From NCBI GenBank assembly GCA_021613335.1, contig JAJTWR010000021.1, forward strand, positions 1,051,001 through 1,115,000: a stretch of DNA of 64,000 bases, read 5' to 3'. Below are positions 36,519 through 48,129 of the stretch, piece after piece. Source of the stretch: Whitmania pigra. Taxonomy: Eukaryota; Annelida; Clitellata; Hirudinida; Haemopidae. Position 1 is the first letter of the stretch; the number at the start of each line of letters is the position of its first letter. Under the pieces are notes generated by a model. The model was not told the DNA's origin, searched no databases, and saw only the letters and a list, made by a program, of their open reading frames with translations. The position numbers and the translations under genes were made by a program.

Positions 36519-38008
36519 TCAAGGTTGAATAAATCTTCCAAGGAAAAGAATTGAACCAGTATCAACGTGTTTTATGTAAAATAGGAATGGATGATCGGCT
36601 CTGAAGTTGATGACAGGAGTAAGAGGATTCAAAGATGTTTTGATAATTATAATAACAGCTGCTGCAGCAGCAGCCTCGACACCATTCTCATCAATTTCAA
36701 CAACTGCTTTGTGTAAGGCCTTTGAAACATAAAGACTTTTTGATTTTTCTATCCCACTCAGATCTGCTCCATCCGAAAACAAATCATTGATTCCAAGTTT
36801 TTTAAGATTATCGGATAAGTCAAAGCTTGACTGAAACTTAAATTTGGGAATAGTAATGTTTGCAATTAGAGATTTTAATTCAAGAGACTTCAGTGCATCT
36901 GTTGACAAATCTTTCTCGACTTGATCTAGTGATGTTTTGGCCAGATCCGGAAGAATGATTCTAAATACAAATTCACGTGATTTGAATGGTTTTTCTAAAA
37001 CTTCAAAGTGGAGAGTGTTATGAACGCCATAAAAACATCTTGATGCTGAATCATGAAGAAATTCTGTTTTTAATGAATTTTCAGGTGTGACATAGAATGT
37101 TTGAAGTTTTGTTAAATGTTTCTTAAATCCTAAAGCCCATTGAGCTTTGAAGTACAAGGCATTGACGAGAACAAGACGTGTAAGTTCAGTAAGATCATTG
37201 GGTTGGACTATCTCTGTGATTTTCTTGTTGGTTATTTCAGATACCCAGTTGTTAATTAGAGAAGCGCATTCTTTAGTATTGCTGCAATAAAATATGTTCA
37301 ATTCAATTCATGAATGTGATTAAATTGATTTTACCGCACTAATACTACGAAATAATAAGTAAATTAAAATTTAACAAAGTAATGATTAAAAATAATTCAA
37401 ATGATGTACAATCAACCTGAAGTCAACAGTTTGAAGTTCCGATCCATAGAATTTTTTAGACGATTCGAGAAATGATGAGAAAATTTCAAAGCCTTTCTGA
37501 GCATACAATTTGTTCGCGATGCTTACTTGTTCATCTTTTTCAATTCTTGGCAAGACTTTCATAATTTGTTGAAATTTTTCATGAATTTGTTCTTCTGGAA
37601 AACCACTCGTAAATGTTGAACGACGAATTTCTTCCAAAGTCCGACCTCTGGCTCCAAGAGAAGTCATTGCCAAAGCAAGAGAAATACTCAGAGGAGAAAA
37701 AATGATATTTCCTCGTTCTGTTTCCACAAACTTGTTGTACATTTGCAGTCCAAAATCATTGTTGGCAGTAACCAAACCATTTATTTCGTCTGAATTTGCT
37801 TGATAAGCTTAAACAAATATTTAAGCAAACTTATTTTTAATTACGTGGTTTCCGATACTTTCTTTGATTTACAAATAGAGATGTTTTGTTAAATAATTCG
37901 CTTAACAATGCATTGATAATCATGATTACAATTATTTATTGATTGATTACAACTCATGCAACACCTACCTAAGAGCAGTATGAAAAATTGCAAAAGATAT
38001 ACGGCCAT
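36519..38008 (-). CDS. Serpin S3, secreted serine protease inhibitor
   Basis: Exons 38008-37969 (signal peptide MAVYLLQFFILLL), 37798-37417 and 37281-36519 give 394 residues. Its exon-2 protein is identical to that of S2, while exon 3 differs at many positions (for example KKHLTKLQTFYVTPE against KEYLTKFQTFYATPK). The hinge is GVEAAAAAA and the loop VIIIIKTSLNPLTP, which places Lys at P1 and Thr at P1'; the signature FRADHPFLFYI follows. The predicted target is a trypsin-like extracellular protease. It shares the TATA box and 5'-UTR intron layout of S2. Intact. Confidence 0.93.
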
Positions 38009-38154
38009 TCTGTTGATTTTATGTTCTGCCCTGAATTATGATAAGATTTAAAATAACTATAATTTATAAATTTATGTGGAGATTAGAAATGAACAAAATA
38101 TGATAGTTATTACCTCAAGCTGTTGAAGCGGTGTTGACTTCTGAAGTGATGAAG

Positions 38155-38162
38155 TATTTATA
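38155..38162 (-). promoter_or_regulatory. TATA box of serpin S3
   Basis: TATAAATA on the minus strand within a promoter block (ATAAATACTTCATCACTTCA) common to S2, S3 and S4. About 40 bp on lies the donor of the non-coding first exon. Confidence 0.65.
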
Positions 38163-38332
38163 TTGTGACTCCGAAGCTCATTATATACCCATTAAAAACA
38201 TAAATCAGTTGTAAATTAAAATGCATTTCCTGAAATTACTTTAAGCGACGTTTTTGGAACTGAGGAAAAAGTGACCGATGTTTTCTATTACCATATTTCC
38301 TTTTATTTCAATATTTGAGCTATAAACCATCA

Positions 38333-39275
38333 GTGTTGTAAAAATTACCTAATTTCGGTAATTAGTTACAAGTAAAAAAAGCTACTTAAGTATAAGTAAG
38401 AGTATTGTCTCAAAAAGTTACTCAAGTAAAAGTAAAAAGTTACAGCGTCCAAAAGTTACTTTTAAGTAAAAATTACAAGTAACTTTGATGCCGCCCTTAC
38501 CGTGATCATACATCATTCCGTATTATTTAAAAGGATTTGTTTCTATTAACGTTAAAACAATTATTGGTATTAACTGCTAGTATTAACAGTCATTAAGTAA
38601 TAACATTTGAACTAATGCATTCTTTTGGTGTTTTTATTATTTATTACAATCACAAACATTTGTTAATTTTTAACATAACTTCGAATAGTCTTTGAATAGT
38701 TTGTCATTCATTATGGTTCTTCGGCTGTTCGTACCAGCATAGCTGAATAAACGTTCAACAGCTGCACTAGCTGGCAGAGGAGCGTTCAACTGGATAAATA
38801 ATGTTCATGTCATCTGATCGGTCTTGAAGATACTGCATCAGAATATCAGTTGACCTTGTGCAATTGAAGAAACTGTCTTCAACACTTTCAGCATCAGATG
38901 AATGAGATGATTTCAGCTCGTCCACCATTGCTGCATTAGAAGATGCCATTTTGGCTACCAGTTTCTCATGAAGCTTGACAACCGTTGGCAACAGATATCC
39001 CATATTCCTCAACTTCTGTTGGATGCATGCGTTCCACGTGCTTCTTCAAGTTAGATGAAGAACCTTCATATGCTGAACATGTAGTTTTTGTTTCTGTTGG
39101 CAGAGTAAGCATGCATACTTATATGATTTTCCTTTGATTGAAATCTGAACATTTTGTTCAAATACGGCCACGGACTATCTTCAACCTTGTTCCTCTTATC
39201 TTCGCTAACGACACTAAAAATGGCTTCAAATGAATCCATACTACGATATATTAAATCTTCCATTGGTTGGAACAA
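38333..39275 (-). mobile_element. hAT-D element, internally deleted, BED-finger type
   Basis: One end carries GTGTTGTAAAAATTACC with AAGTAAAAGTAAAAAGTTAC repeats, a known style of hAT terminus. On the minus strand lie BED-zinc-finger-like sequence (DSPWPYLNKMFRFQSKEN, then a broken CLLC...SSNLKKHVERMHP) and the C-terminal PASAAVERLFSYAGTNSRR motif. The catalytic middle is missing and frames shift. The far end near 39275 is overrun by a LINE fragment. Confidence 0.7.
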
Positions 39276-40060
39276 AATATGGACGATGTCTCCATATTGT
39301 CTGGCTTTTCTGATAAGATCGATTTATGACCAACTTCCCTCTAAAGACAATTTGCGAATATGGGGTTTGACGGAAAACCGTAAATGTGAGTTCTGCGGTT
39401 GTTTCTAGACACTTCATCATGTGCTTTCAAATTGCGAATATGCCCTCGACAATGGTCGGTACACGTGGCGGCACAATAAGGTCCTAAAGGAAGTGATGGA
39501 AGCTACCAAAACGGCGTTAGGCAAATTATTGCAAGATTACTTTGAAGCGGAAGATATACTTCTTGCTTTCCAGAGGGCTTTTCACTACCCTGTAAAAATA
39601 GACACCCTCCGAGGAGAGACATTCTTGCAGAGGCTAATGATTGGACTGTCGCAGCCGACCTAGAAGGCTTGAGAAACTATCACCGGCTGCTTAGGGATAG
39701 CGGCAGGAGACCGGATGTTGTTGCATCGTCATCGTCAGGCGCTTTCATTTTGATGGAGTTGACTGTCCCGTGGGAAGATAGGATCGAAGCAATGTGCTGA
39801 AAGAGGAGAAATACTCTGAGTTAGCGAAAGATCTAGAGGTGAGCGGGTTTCGGGTAACGCTAATGCCCACTGAAGTTGAGGCGAGAATTTTAGTTGGTAA
39901 GTCAGCCTACACGTTCCTCACTCAAATAGGTTTATCGAGCCGGGAAAGAACTAGGGCTGTAATAAAAATGTCAGAGGCTGCGGAGGCAGCATCGTGTTGG
40001 ATTTGGGAGATGAGAGGTCGTAAGCATTGCTAAGAGTAGAGATCGCGGTTTGGTTGTGAA
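39276..40060 (+). pseudogene. RLE-class LINE, 3' coding remnant
   Basis: Plus-strand frames give DQLPSKDNLRIWGL, a zinc-knuckle-like CEFCGCF...TLHHVLSNC, then ANGRYTWRHN-type text. Further on come RRPDVVASSSSGAFILMEL and TVPWEDRIEA, and EAASCWIWEMRG. RPD-x-LTVPWE is typical of the C-terminal nuclease-like region in a widespread group of animal non-LTR elements. Stops (39408, 39661, 39800) and frame changes disable it. Related copies lie at 48966 and 50040. Confidence 0.65.
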
Positions 40061-40167
40061 AATGATGGCGCGCGCATTCGCAAATGACGTAAAAACGCGA
40101 ATGAACGTTTGAGGCAATAAATGCGCGCTTATATTTCTAAGTGACGGCGGCCGCTTCAGAGAAATTA

Positions 40168-40667
40168 TATAAATGTAATGTTTTATTAATGTCCGTTGCA
40201 TAGCTAGATGATTAGGACCAGTGGCGCAACTAGGGGCCCCCCCAGACCTAATAGGAGAGACCCTGCAATTTTTCCAAATCCGATGAGTTTTTCTTTTTGG
40301 TGGGGGGGGGGGGGGTAAGGGGATTTAACTGGTTTGAAACTTTGAGACAGAAGATAGTCAAACTCATTAATAAATTATTAAAGATACAAAATAAGACTGC
40401 AGACAGAAGATAGTTAAACTCATAATAATAGTAATCTTTTCTATCTTTTATTCTTTATTAATTATAATTGGTAGTTTTGATTTGAACAGTTTCAAAAATT
40501 TTTCGACTGCGTCGGGCTTTTGTCCCTTTTCTAAACTTGAGTCCCCCCTCCCAGCATTTTTCGCTGGTTGCGCCACTGATTAGGACGGTGCACCCACAGC
40601 GGGGTTTGGTTCCGCGCTGCCATCGTGAGAGGCGCAGCCTTTAACTTTTAGGCCATGCGGGCGCACA
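40168..40667 (-). repeat. SINE2 copy split by a MITE
   Basis: The minus strand gives a tRNA-like head (GCATGGCCTAAAAGTTAAAG, then CGCCTCTCACGATGGC, then a B-box-like CGGAACCAAACCCCGC). The GTCCTAATCATCTAGC and TATGCAACGGAC tail follows on the far side of the MITE. The uninterrupted relative at 47526-47644 shows the same order without the insertion. Confidence 0.7.
40219..40578. mobile_element. hAT-C MITE, 360 bp, nested in SINE2
   Basis: Ends CAGTGGCGCAACTAG and GGTTGCGCCACTG, flanked by a perfect 8-bp duplication ATTAGGAC (40211-40218 and 40579-40586). The interior matches both ends of the 27786-29020 element without any coding sequence. Confidence 0.88.
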
Positions 40668-40837
40668 AAGAAATTATATATTTATTTATTTATTTGATTA
40701 TAGTCCGTTGCATAAAAAAAAACTATAATGCTCAGTTTGCATTTATATGGGATCAATGCGCAACGGTCGTCGTGAATCTCATCGATAACCATATAACGTG
40801 CGATGCTTTACGATGAAGTCGGATAGGTAGGATTTTC

Positions 40838-40951
40838 ACCGACAGGGACACCCGCCTGATCAACAATAAATAATCTGATATGACCAACTGTTGCCACACG
40901 CCTCGAGAACGTCAGGAGTTTGGGCGAAACGATTGATGATTCCCTGTCAGT
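40838..40951. repeat. Dispersed repeat with short inverted ends, copy 2
   Basis: ACCGACAGGG...CCCTGTCAGT, sharing CACCCGCCTGATCAAC and CCTCGAGAACGTCAGGAG with 10824-10936. Part of the middle is replaced by unrelated bases (TCTGATATGACCAACTGTTG). Confidence 0.55.
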
Positions 40952-41128
40952 TAGCTCCGCGGTAGGTTTCTAAGTTCGATCGACATGGCTTTTTATGGAT
41001 ATCCCTATAACGATATTTTTTCTGACTTTCTCTACATATTGGTTTACAAAATGACTCATCAAATAACGAAGCGCGTGAATATTTAGGAATTGACATAATG
41101 ATGATTTGAGTTAAAATGGTTAAAATCA

Positions 41129-41292
41129 GGCTTGCAGGTTGAACGAATGGGTTGCATTCGGCGATAATGGCAACAGTCGTAATATGTCGTGTTCGAAACC
41201 CAACCTGCACTGCCACAAACACTTTTGGGAAGGAGCGCTATATAAATGGATACAAGAAGCGCCTCTGACGCTATGCATGTGGCGCTACATAA
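41129..41292 (+). repeat. SINE1, good copy
   Basis: Complete tRNA-like head with TGTTCGAAACCC and the full tail GGAGCGCTATATAAATGG...GCGCCTCTGACGC...GGCGCTACATAAA. Confidence 0.75.
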
Positions 41293-41454
41293 AATATACT
41301 GTGTCATGGCTGGGTTTCTGAGATCACCAGACATACCCCTAGATTTGATATTAATAGGATGTTTTGTGGCTCGCGAGTGCATTTCATTAGATTTCGCAAG
41401 CTTTGTTAATTTGTAAAAAATGTGACAGAAATAACATTTACTAACGGGAAGTCA

Positions 41455-41655
41455 ACAGTTTCCAGTTTCGAAACATAGAATTTTCGAGACAATCTAAGAA
41501 GTGACGAGATGATCCTAAAACCCTTCTGAGCAAACAATTTGTTGGCGATGCTCACTTGCTCGTTTCTGTCAATTACTGAAAAACATTCATAATTCGTTGA
41601 AATTATTTATGAATTTGTTTCTCTGGAAATCCTATTATAAATGTTGAACGACGAA
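41455..41655 (-). pseudogene. Serpin exon-2 fragment
   Basis: Minus-strand sequence matches the second half of serpin exon 2 (VSIANKLFAQKG-type text followed by the VETVDFP-like end). It is closest to the S5 copy and has frameshifts. No other serpin exon lies beside it. Confidence 0.7.
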
Positions 41656-41762
41656 TAACTTGAATAAATTGTCAGTGTCATCCTTCACAATTTAAAATAA
41701 ATTAGAATTATTTACGGTAATGGAAATGACTGCATTTCAGATTTAATTGTTTGATTACCTAG

Positions 41763-44482
41763 CAGAGGCGTAGCTAAGAAGGGGCAAGGGGGTACATATG
41801 TCCCCGGGCGCCAAGATACAGGGGCGCCAAAATGAGGCTTACCTAATTTTTGCGACAGTAGTAAAACAGGTCACACTCACAAGCTAGCCAACAGCGGCGG
41901 CTGGAGCAGGGCAGATATGAGCCATCGTCTGATACGTCTGCCATCCAGACCTGGTTGATGCTGCCAGCTCAGTGAACTCAGTGAGCCCACCACCACTGCT
42001 GCTAGCCAGGATACGGATTCTGCATGCACTCTGCAGTGGCTACTACTGTAATACTAGAGTGTTGTTGACGAACTTATTGTGGTTTAAAACGGATTACACT
42101 CTATTAAGGTATATTAAAACTTTTTATCAGAGACTGGTTGTGATTGTTCTAATATAGACAAAGATACATTCGTGAAAGCGTGAAAACGTCAAAACATTTT
42201 CTGAAACTCCCATTGGTATCAGGCTAACGCAAAGTTGCACTGCAGCGAGCGCCCCCCACCAGGCTTGGACTGGGCCGGTGGCCGCCAACTGCCAAAAGAA
42301 AGTTATTATATTTTTAGTTTTAACTGAAATTACCGTTGATAATATGATAGCTTCAAATAATAGTTTGTATAGCTTTTACTACGTGGACGGAAGCTGAACG
42401 ATGGTTAGTTGGTGGTTCAGGAATTGATTTAATTGCTCAAGAGCAGATTCATTTGGAAAAACAACGTTGGCGAGATATATTGCAAAGAATACTCACCTGT
42501 ATTAAGTTTCTGGTTTCACAAAATTTGGCACTACGTGGCCATGAGGAAAACTTGAATGCCGAATGTGGTAAAAATGTTGGGAACTTTCTTGCGCTGATCA
42601 AACTCGTAGCTCAGTATGATCCACTGTTAGCAAAACATGACCAACACGCAGAACTAAAACCGGGATCAGTTTCCTATTTGTCACCGGACATTCAAAATGA
42701 GTTTATTCATATTCTTGCATCAACTATGAAGAACAAATTGCTGAGCGATATCAGAAAAAACAAATATTATGGAATACTGCTTGACTCTACTCCTGATTTA
42801 GGACATCGGGAACAGCTTTCTCAGGTTATAAGATTTGTGGATGTGGATTTTCAAACCAAAAAAGTAGCTATCAAAGAATCATTTTTAGGTTATATCGAGA
42901 TACATTCAAAAGATGCTGCAAGCCTAGAGAAAGTCATCGTCGAGAGACTGAATTCTGATGAGATACCTCTAGCCGACTGTCGAGCTCAATGTTATGACAA
43001 TGCTTCGGTGATGACTGGGCATATATCTGGCCTTCAACAACGAATATGTGACAGAAATCCTAGAGCACTGTTCGTCAACTGTGACAACCACAGCTTAAAT
43101 TTAGCAGGTGTTCATTCAGCTAAGCAAGATCCTGTTGTCGTAACTTTTTTGGAACACTTGAAAGTATATATTCGTTTTTCTCTCATTCAACAATTCGTTG
43201 GGAAGAATTAAAAAGAGTTCTTCACAATAACAGTAAAAAGAGAGTCTGAAACACGCTGGAATGCACGATCTGAAGCTGTTAAAGCTATCCATGAAGGACT
43301 GGATGAACTAGTTGGATTGCTAGAGAAATTATCGGAAGACTCCACTATGACACCTGAAACTAGAAGTGGTGCACAGCAGTTACTGGCCTGTATATTGAAT
43401 TTTAATTTCATAGTTTTATTACACCTTTGGAATGTCGTTCTTGGAAAAATTGATCGTGCACAGAAGCGCCTACAAGATCCTACCATGAATTTCAAGGAAG
43501 CTGCGACTGATATTGAATCTTTGGAGCAAGAATTTATCAAGCTTCGTGATGATTTGAGCCAGGCTGCGGTCGAAAACGCCAAAACAAAATGCACAGCATG
43601 GGATATTCCGGTAGAAAGAAGAATTAGGCGACGTAGGAGAATGCCTGCAGAACTGGTAAGAGATGCAGGACTCTCATCAGAAGAGGAAGTAATGCGTGTC
43701 ATGAAGAATGTGTTCGATTGGCTTCAACAGGAGATGTCAACACGTTTTTCACGACTCAAAGACCTGAACACAAAATTTGGATTTCTGCTGGACGTTAAGA
43801 CTCTTCTATCTGACACAGATGAAGATGAAATTCGTCGAAGTTGTGCAAATTTTGCAACTTTCTACGACACGGACATTAATGGCTACGAACTCTTCACCGA
43901 AATTGGGGACTGCAGAATGCTGCTGAGAAAGCGAACTGAAACTCTACCAGAAACCCCTTTGGATCTCCTTGGTTTTATTGTGCTTTATGGAAGCGACGTA
44001 TTTCCGAATTTTCGAATTTCACTACAAATTTTGTTAACAATAGCGATTTCAATTGCAAGCTGTGAAAGGTCATTCAGCAAATTGAAACTTATTTTGTCGT
44101 ATCTGCGTGCATCAATGGGACAGGATCGTCTCAGTGATCTTGCTCTTCTTAGTATAGAAAGAGAAACGCTTGAGAAAACAGACTTTGATGACGTTATTGA
44201 TCAGTTTGCAACCATTAAATCAAGAAAAATAAATCTATTTTAGACAGTATTAGACTACTATGCATGTAAATCATCTTAAACTGTGACTGATTGGGTGAAG
44301 CATGCGCTACTATTTGTAGAATGGTTTTTTACTTTTAAATGGATGCCTTGTGCCATTAAAATTTGATTTTTATTTCAATTTCAAATTTAGTGTAATATAG
44401 TAAGATTAAATATATAGACATGGAAAAGGGCGCCAATTCTATAGTTTGTCCCCGGGCGCAAAATACCCAGGCTACGCCTCTG
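41763..44482 (+). mobile_element. hAT-A, full-length element with both ends and 8-bp TSD
   Basis: Inverted ends CAGAGGCGTAGC and GCTACGCCTCTG, with inner TCCCCGGGCGC repeated near both ends. Flanked by TTACCTAG at 41755-41762 and 44483-44490. At 2,720 bp it is the best-preserved transposon in the window. The transposase gene inside is disabled. Diverged copies lie at 361-810 and 21960-23530. Confidence 0.93.
42381..44243 (+). pseudogene. hAT-A transposase, frameshifted
   Basis: Two long open blocks. The first (to 43209) runs from WTEAERWLVGGSGIDLIAQE through YYGILLDSTPDLGHREQLSQ, ADCRAQCYDNASVMTGHISG and CDNHSLNLAG. The second (43243-44243) has ITVKRESETRWNARSEAV and the C-terminal dimerisation motif SIASCERSFSKLKLILSYLR. 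These are landmarks of ZMYM/TTF-finger-type hAT transposases. Frame changes around 43170-43245 separate the blocks, and the N-terminal zinc finger is not found, so the protein is not functional. Confidence 0.85.
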
Positions 44483-44887
44483 TTACCTAGTAGAATAGTT
44501 AAACAAATGTTTTGTAATAGGGCACATTATATCATTGTAATTGGGTCATGTGACAAATTTACCAACAGTAATCTTACGAAACTTAAAATTACATGAAAAC
44601 TTTTGTAAAGAATTCCTCATAACATGCAATTTTTCATATCTATTTGTAAAGTTCTTCATTCCTAAATTATGGGGATATGTGGTATATCGAGCAGAAATGG
44701 ATCGATTGAACAAAACAAGACTCAGATATTTAGAAGAAACTAATAATTGGATTTTTATAAGCATAAAAATTAAGATTAAGTAATTTTTCAGTGCAATAAC
44801 TAATAAATAATTTAATAATCGTTATATAGATTCAAGAGATTATATGTTCTAAGCATGCTTTCCTTTTCCTAAATCCTAATAAAGCAA

Positions 44888-44975
44888 GGCCAAAATCTTC
44901 TCCGATGGACGAATTCAAGATTGAATAAATCTTCCAAGGAAAAGTGTTGAACCAGTCTTTACCTGTTTGATATAA
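44888..44975 (-). pseudogene. Serpin 3'-end fragment
   Basis: Minus strand resembles the last coding bases of the serpins (FLGRFIQS-like text from TCTTCCAAGGAAAAG) plus the 3' flank. It begins at the edge of a block that parallels 60010-60960. Confidence 0.6.
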
Positions 44976-45310
44976 AAAAAATATATCTCGCTTTAACCTA
45001 CCATATTGAAATAGTTTTTGTTCAAATGCATATACTTATTTTTAATAACAAGCAAAATTTAAATCCTCTTCAAACATACATTGTGGATTTATTAATAAGA
45101 ATATTTGTTATTAGATGACTTTGATTCGCTTATAACATAACATAACATAACAATTATTTATGTTGGTTAAGAAGACCTGGATCTGTGTAATAACCACTTT
45201 TTTTAGTCTTAATAACCGAATTTACTTAAGTAAATCTTAAATTTATCTATAAAGTCCGCATGGGTGGTTTCCTTATCTAATAAATTAGATAATAATTAAA
45301 TAATTATTTT

Positions 45311-45510
45311 TTAAGTTTCCCGAAGCCTTCCTATATAATTTACAATCGTGCCCTCTAGTAGAAGCACTCTTTGTGGCTTCGAAAAACTGTTCAGGCAAAA
45401 GGCCTTCCCTTCCCGATAAAATTTTGAATGCCACGAAGAGGTCCCTCTATTTCTTCTCTTTTCAAGAGTAGTTAATTTACATCTACTTAATCTTTCCTCG
45501 TTATACACTG
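45311..45510 (-). pseudogene. LINE reverse transcriptase C-terminal fragment
   Basis: The minus strand reads ERLSRCKLTTLEKRRNRG, then after a one-base shift DLFVAFKILSGREGLLPEQF and FEATKSASTRGHDCKLYR, the usual text near the C terminus of CR1/Jockey-type LINE proteins. It sits in a segment (45137-45506) absent from the paralogous block at 60490-60540, so it is an insertion younger than that duplication. Confidence 0.65.
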
Positions 45511-45700
45511 CCTTTTGATCTCTAAGTTGTTATTTTGTGTTATATTTATCTTTTAGGATGTGTCATTTCAATACAAACAATTTCATTTCCTTATTGGTTT
45601 TCGTTGCGTTCAACAAATTCGAGTGAAATCACAATCTAAAGTTAATTGATCTAACATACTCTTTCTTCACATATATTCTTCAAACGATTCATTGATAAAT

Positions 45701-46403
45701 GCTGACCCGTCATAACAGCCCGGCGACAAAATAGCCCCGTCAAAACAGCCCCGACAAAATAGCCCAGGACAAAATAGCCCCGTCAATGTATTTTAAAAAA
45801 ATGTGTGCGTTGAATACATTAACCGATAACTGATTCCAAATTTAATTCGAAGTTAGTGGTTTGAATGCTTTTATGACCGTTTTGAGTTTAATTGGTATCA
45901 CGCAATTTCATTAAGTGGAAGATTTATCGTCTAAAATATTATTAAGATTCCGGCTACTTCCTTAGATTTACATAGACTTTCAAGTTGGTATTTAATATAA
46001 ATTATCGATTGACAAGCAACACGTGAATCTGCACAAAAGAATTTACCAGACACTCATTAAGTCACGAAGGTTCCTTTGATCGTTTAATTTCTTTTGATCC
46101 TTCCCCGTTGCAATATGTACAATGAAGGGTTTGAATTGGAATTTAATCTATTTTATCGATTGAGGTACAACAAATTCGAGCCATATCAAGTGAATCACCT
46201 TATCGGACACACCTTATCATCACGTCATGTGAACATGTAACAAATCCACAATGAACCAATTTTACCGCTAGTTTGACGGGGATATTTTCTCCTGAGCTAT
46301 TTTTGTCGTTGGGCTATTCTGACGGGGATGTTTTGACGGGGCTGTTTTGTCCTGGGCTATTTTGACGGGACTATTTTGTCGCCGGGCTGTTATGACGGGT
46401 GCC
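45701..46403. mobile_element. Foldback element FB4
   Basis: Left arm ACCCGTCATAACAGCCCGGC with subrepeats to 45785; right arm from about 46272 to TGTTATGACGGGTGCC. The core of about 480 bp is shared with FB3. Flanked by TTGATAAAT (45692-45700) and TTGACAAAT (46404-46412), a 9-bp duplication with one change. The paralogous unoccupied site is at about 60706-60715 (AATGACGAATCAG). Confidence 0.85.
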
Positions 46404-46424
46404 TTGACAAATCAGTTTCGTCCG

Positions 46425-46668
46425 ATTACTTTCTTCAAAGCAGCTTCAAGGATGAGAGAATCTTCCAAAAAAGCAATGAATTAGTTTTAACATGTTTTAT
46501 GTAAAAGAGAAATGGATGATCAGCTGTGAAGTTGACCGCAGCGCTGCCACCCCTGATGGAGACCTGAATAGCGGTAGCTGCATTGCCCTCTTTCATCAAT
46601 TTCAACCATAGTTTTGTGTATCGCTTTAGAAATGTAAAGATATAAGACGTCCAATATACCACTCAGAT
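46425..46668 (-). pseudogene. Serpin C-terminal fragment, S6-like
   Basis: Encodes TAIQVSIRGGSAAVNFTADH and PFLFYIKHVKTNSLLF, the reactive loop and signature of serpin S6, with frameshifts (AAIQ preceded by a missing base run). The break at about 46668 joins it to an antistasin-like gene flank. It arose by partial duplication of S6. Confidence 0.85.
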
Positions 46669-46806
46669 TTGCGTTCATCAGCATATACATATACACAAGT
46701 ACCTATTCCAAAGTTTTCACTTAACCTAAACAAATCAATGGAGCAATTAATGTTTTCACTTGTCATTACTGATAATCCAATTAAATAAATCGTTGAATTT
46801 TTAAAG

Positions 46807-47163
46807 TTCCGCACATGTATTCCATGATATTGTGTGGTTATCTGAAGTGTACGAAGAATTGTAACGAGAAATTACGTGTGAATGGCTGTCCAACATGCAA
46901 GTGCACTTGTGGAGTGAGTTCAACGATTTTTTAATAAGTTCACCATCAATTAGATAATTTCATTAAATGAAATAATTTTTCAGCATTCAATCTGCATGGT
47001 GGGTTACTACTGCTTGTATGGGATCGTAAGCCGCAATGATCCAATCTCTAAGCCCAAGTGTTGCAACTCGACTGCCGATTCCTCAAAACAAGTTTGCCTT
47101 CTTCCAGACGAAAGGAATGTAGCCAATAAATTTCCTAATTTCGCATGTAATCGAAAAGATTAA
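46807..47163 (+). pseudogene. Antistasin-like gene, lacking signal exon
   Basis: Exon 2 (46807-46913) and exon 3 (46984-47163) are open, with the same lengths, phases and cysteine pattern as the gene at 17996: CGYLKCTKNCNEKLRVNGCP then TCKCTCG, and five cysteines in exon 3. The end is extended (FACNRKD). No signal-peptide exon lies upstream; the duplication breakpoint at about 46668 removed it. It would make a secreted protein only if spliced to another first exon. Compared with A1, the central GCPTCKC fits the antistasin consensus better. Confidence 0.7.
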
Positions 47164-47234
47164 TTGAAATCCATGTAATGCTACTCAATTGCATTACACA
47201 GTGGTTTAATTGGTAAATGAATATTGCAACAGAG

Positions 47235-47395
47235 CAGTGATGGGCAAATCAAATCGCGATTTCTGGGAGGTTACGATTCGATTTGAACAGTGTGGTATTC
47301 GATTTTGGCCTCCGCGATTTTGATTTTATTCGATTTGCATTTTTGCGATTCGATTTGAAAAGTAAATCGCAAATCGCGCTCGTACGCATGCCTAA
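47235..47395. repeat. Possible hAT terminus
   Basis: CAGTGATGGGCAAATC followed by repeated AAATCGCGATT/GATTCGATTTG motifs, a style seen at ends of some hAT elements. No partner end found nearby. Confidence 0.35.
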
Positions 47396-47525
47396 TATCG
47401 CTCTTCAAAAATCCTGTCGTCGGATCTATGATCGCTCAATGAAATATTATTTATGAAGATCGCAGGTCTATAGTTATAGATTTAAGAATTCTACGTCTAT
47501 GGCGTCCGTCTCGCTGTATTAATGT

Positions 47526-47644
47526 GCGATCGCATGGCATGATGGTTAAGAATGCGCCTCTCACGATGGCGGCGCGGATTCGAAACCCGCTGCGGGGACA
47601 CTGTCCTAATCATCTAGCTATGCAACGGACGTTAATAAAACAAG
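47526..47644 (+). repeat. SINE2, uninterrupted copy
   Basis: A-box-like ATGGCATGATGGTTAAG and B-box-like GGATTCGAAACCC, then the GTCCTAATCATCTAGC and TATGCAACGGACGT tail ending in AATAAAACAAG. It gives the pre-insertion state of the copy split at 40219. Confidence 0.75.
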
Positions 47645-48129
47645 TTGTATCAAATAAACATTATTGCAGCATTGGCGAGGCTCAATACTTTATCGCCATT
47701 TTAAATGGACAAGTCACCAGGAACCATTTTTTTAATCTTCCAATTTTGTTGAGAGTAGCTTAGAAGCGTTAAGGTTCGCGATCCCACTCGCAATGATAAA
47801 TTACTTTTTTTAATTTAATTTAAAAATTAGTTTTTATTGTAATTTAATGAATTCAAACATTTTAATTGCTATAACCTTAACCGCATGTTGAAGAAATATG
47901 TGCGTTACATATGTTTTAGTATTTAAATATGTCAAGTATAAGAATAAGACACACTGCACATAACATTCATAATTACGGTGAACATTAATTGTTATGGTTC
48001 TGCTGAGAAGACTTTAAACTAGCAAGATTTTATAAATATGGTTGCAGAGCCAGTGCTTTTTTCTGCCGGAACGGCGTTCGGGAACCTTTTTCTCCAGAAT
48101 TTTATGAATTTTTAATTTACGTTAATTTA

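Noticed and set aside
43208..43702. 164-codon minus-strand frame
   Set aside because: Antisense shadow of the hAT-A transposase on the plus strand.
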